A stretch of 64,000 nt of DNA. Source: Candidatus Villigracilis adiacens (lineage in GTDB: Bacteria; Chloroflexota; Anaerolineae; Anaerolineales; Villigracilaceae). Numbering within the stretch: the stretch's first letter is position 1; each line of letters opens with the position of its first letter. Of the stretch, positions 62,400 to 64,000 are shown one piece after another. The DNA is taken from positions 1-64,000 of the forward strand of contig JADJBU010000005.1 in the NCBI GenBank assembly GCA_016703605.1, in the 5' to 3' direction. The translations under genes were made by a program, and so were the position numbers. The notes below the pieces were generated by a model. The model was not told where the DNA came from. It saw only the letters and a list, made by a program, of their open reading frames with translations, and ran no database searches.

Positions 62400-63938
62400 A
62401 TGAAAAAAATACCTTTATATGTCTTTTTACTAACGCTTAATCCAATAATAACATTATATGCACAGCTGCCTGGAGGAATCCCTTTTCAAACCACCATGCG
62501 CGTATTTTTTTTCCAACTTTTAGCAACCGTTCTATTTGTTACCTCGATTTACGGAAAAACTAAAAACTTGGAACGTTCTTGTCTTACGACAGGATTGCTG
62601 TTTTTTTATTTCTCGTCAACAGGATACTTTTTGCGCTTAATCCCGATCCCCGTTACTTCCTGGGCGCATTTACTTCTTGTCTTTATAGGCGTATCCATAT
62701 CAGTCGTTTTCGCGCACCCGCTTCTTTGGGGAAAATATTTAACACAACCATTCCTTAGAATGGCATCACCATATATGAACATGATCGCCTTAGTATCTTT
62801 GCTAGTGCCTCTTTATCAAATTTCAAGGGTTATTTTCAAGGGTATTGATGACGCCCGCACACCGTGGAGTGAGATCATTCGGGCGGAAATGCCGCCACAA
62901 TCCCTTTCTGCCGAGAATCCGCCTGATGTTTATTATATTATCCTGGACGGTTATACCCGAGCAGATGTATTAAAAGATGTATTCCGATATGACAACAGTC
63001 CTTTTCTTAACGAGTTAAGCAAACGCGGGTTTTATGTAGCAGAACAAAGTCGAAGCAACTATATTAGAACTGCCGTCTCGATCCCCTCCTCCCTTAATAT
63101 GAACTATCTCAATTTTACGGAGGAACAAGCAGGCTGGGATTCGACCAACTATCTTCCACTATACGATCTATTTCAGAACAATCAAACACGGCTCCTGTTA
63201 GAGGAGATGGGTTTTATAACAGCAACCGTGGCGTCCGATTACGCTTTCACTGATTGGCAGGACGCAGATATATATCGTTATCCTAATGCAGTAAAGGTAT
63301 CTGAGTTTGAACGCGTTTACATGAGTATCACAGCTCTTGGCGCATTTTATGATACAGAACTTCCATTCACCGATCAGCTCCGCTCCATTCTACCTTTGCC
63401 AAGCTATGGGACCCGCCGCGAACGGATCGAATATGCTTTTGAACAACTTTCTGGGTTGCCACTTGTTGAGGAACATAAATTTGTATTTGTTCACATAATT
63501 GCCCCGCATCCCCCATTCGTATTTAATGCGGAAGGCGATCCTGTTACGACAAATCGTCCATATGCTCCGGGAGATGCGGAAGATTTTGCAGGCGATGTAT
63601 CTGAATATCAGTCTCAATATATAGAGCAGCTTCAATATGTTAATCAAAAGGTTATCAAAACAATAGATTCGATTTTAACCTCCTCCAAAACACCTCCCGT
63701 CATAATCATTCAAGGGGACCATGGCTCAGGTTCATTATTAAGCCCTACATCATTAGAAGATTCATGCCTTTTCGAGAGAACGTCTATCCTAAATGCATAT
63801 TATATGCCGGGTGGAAAGACAGAACTTTTATATCCGTCAATCACACCAGTCAACTCATTTAGGGTTGTTTTTGATACTTATTTTGGTGCTAACTGTAGTG
63901 ACCCCAAGAAACTGAACACTAAAGAGGCGTTTGGCTAA
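62400..63938 (+). pseudogene. Sulfatase/alkaline-phosphatase-superfamily membrane protein, C-terminus cut by an IS
   Basis: About 513 aa from ATG 62400. Five N-terminal helices (PLYVFLLTLNPIITLYAQLP, TTGLLFFYFSSTGYFLRLIP, AHLLLVFIGVSISVVFAHPL) precede a soluble region: PDVYYIILDGYTRADVLKDV holds the Thr/Asp nucleophile-region, HIIAPHPPFVF and QGDHGSGSLL the metal ligands, as in LTA synthase/OpgB-like sulfatases. Native sequence ends near 63893, where an IS3-type terminus starts; the last 15 codons to the stop at 63936 are IS-derived. The lost tail is probably 50 to 100 residues. It may therefore be inactive. Confidence 0.75.
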
Positions 63939-64000
63939 CAAGAGTTTGCTTGGAAAGCCAAGCAGCCTCAAACTCGGCAGGGGTCAGGTACTTCAAGGAT
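63894..64000 (-). mobile_element. IS3-family insertion sequence, right part cut by window edge
   Basis: The end TGTAGTGACCCCAAGAAACT at 63894 matches the TGTxxTGACCCCxAAxA pattern of IS3/IS150 ends. Inside it, a transposase tail is read on the minus strand. The rest continues beyond the window. Confidence 0.8.
63919..64000 (-). CDS. IS3-family transposase, C-terminal fragment
   Basis: The frame SLKYLTPAEFEAAWLSKQTL then VSQTPL and a TAG at 63919-63921. The LxYLTPAEFE motif is the C-terminal signature of IS3-family OrfB (rve) integrases. The catalytic DDE core lies outside the window on the right. Confidence 0.85.
   Translation of the reverse strand, partial: SLKYLTPAEFEAAWLSKQTLVSQTPL

Overview
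The window looks like a chromosomal piece of a heterotrophic member of the Chloroflexota, probably Anaerolineae-like. This is inferred from gene content and from small palindromic intergenic repeats; there is no rRNA gene to test it. Housekeeping genes include tyrS, ftsK, lgt, two lspA, alr, rpoD and three tRNAs.

Region 1 (1-22.1 kb) is a catabolic regulon, almost all on the minus strand. Part A (1-11.2 kb) encodes a GntR/HutC regulator, four lipocalin-like unknowns, a DUF3891 protein, two proteins resembling red chlorophyll catabolite reductase (RCCR), a chlorophyllase-like hydrolase, a Rieske oxygenase, an SDR closely resembling chlorophyll b reductase (NOL/NYC1), a flavin reductase and an HMG-CoA-lyase-type enzyme. 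Together these resemble the plant chlorophyll-breakdown route (b-reductase, dephytylation, Rieske ring opening, RCCR). Part B (11.3-17.5 kb) encodes a PPC/DUF296 protein, an HpcH/HpaI aldolase, a class III CoA-transferase, an isochorismatase-fold amidase, two polytopic membrane proteins, an alpha/beta-hydrolase-fold protein and a maleate-isomerase/AMDase-family protein. Part C (17.6-22.1 kb) encodes an aldehyde dehydrogenase, an FAD monooxygenase and a double nitrilase. The same 18-bp palindrome, TGTTATAACATTATAACA, lies at the promoters of all three parts, including that of the regulator gene. I infer one autoregulated regulon for import and breakdown of a tetrapyrrole or its fragments. The substrate is a hypothesis.

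Region 2 (22.4-31.5 kb): a MITE-like repeat, a tRNA-Phe/Gly/Cys operon converging on tyrS, a lipoprotein, a TIGR01777 epimerase, an HNH nuclease, a metallo-hydrolase, an ABC exporter whose permease carries a SpoIIM domain, lgt and a CDP-alcohol phosphatidyltransferase. Region 3 (31.6-51.9 kb): ftsK, an S1-domain protein, a 7TM sensor ending in a helix-turn-helix, PNP, a large GAF/HD-GYP protein, threonine aldolase, an RluD-type synthase, tandem lspA, alr, a CBS-domain cysteine or cystathionine synthase, an aldo/keto reductase and alaX. Region 4 (52.1-57.6 kb): a four-gene ABC/GldG/DUF4340 operon and the primary sigma factor. Region 5 (57.7-64 kb): four A+T-richer envelope genes (three membrane glycosyltransferase-like, one sulfatase-like), the last cut by an IS3-family element that runs off the right edge.

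Two single-base homopolymer indels break the flavin reductase and HMG-CoA-lyase reading frames at the left edge. They look like sequencing or assembly errors, so both genes may be intact in the organism.
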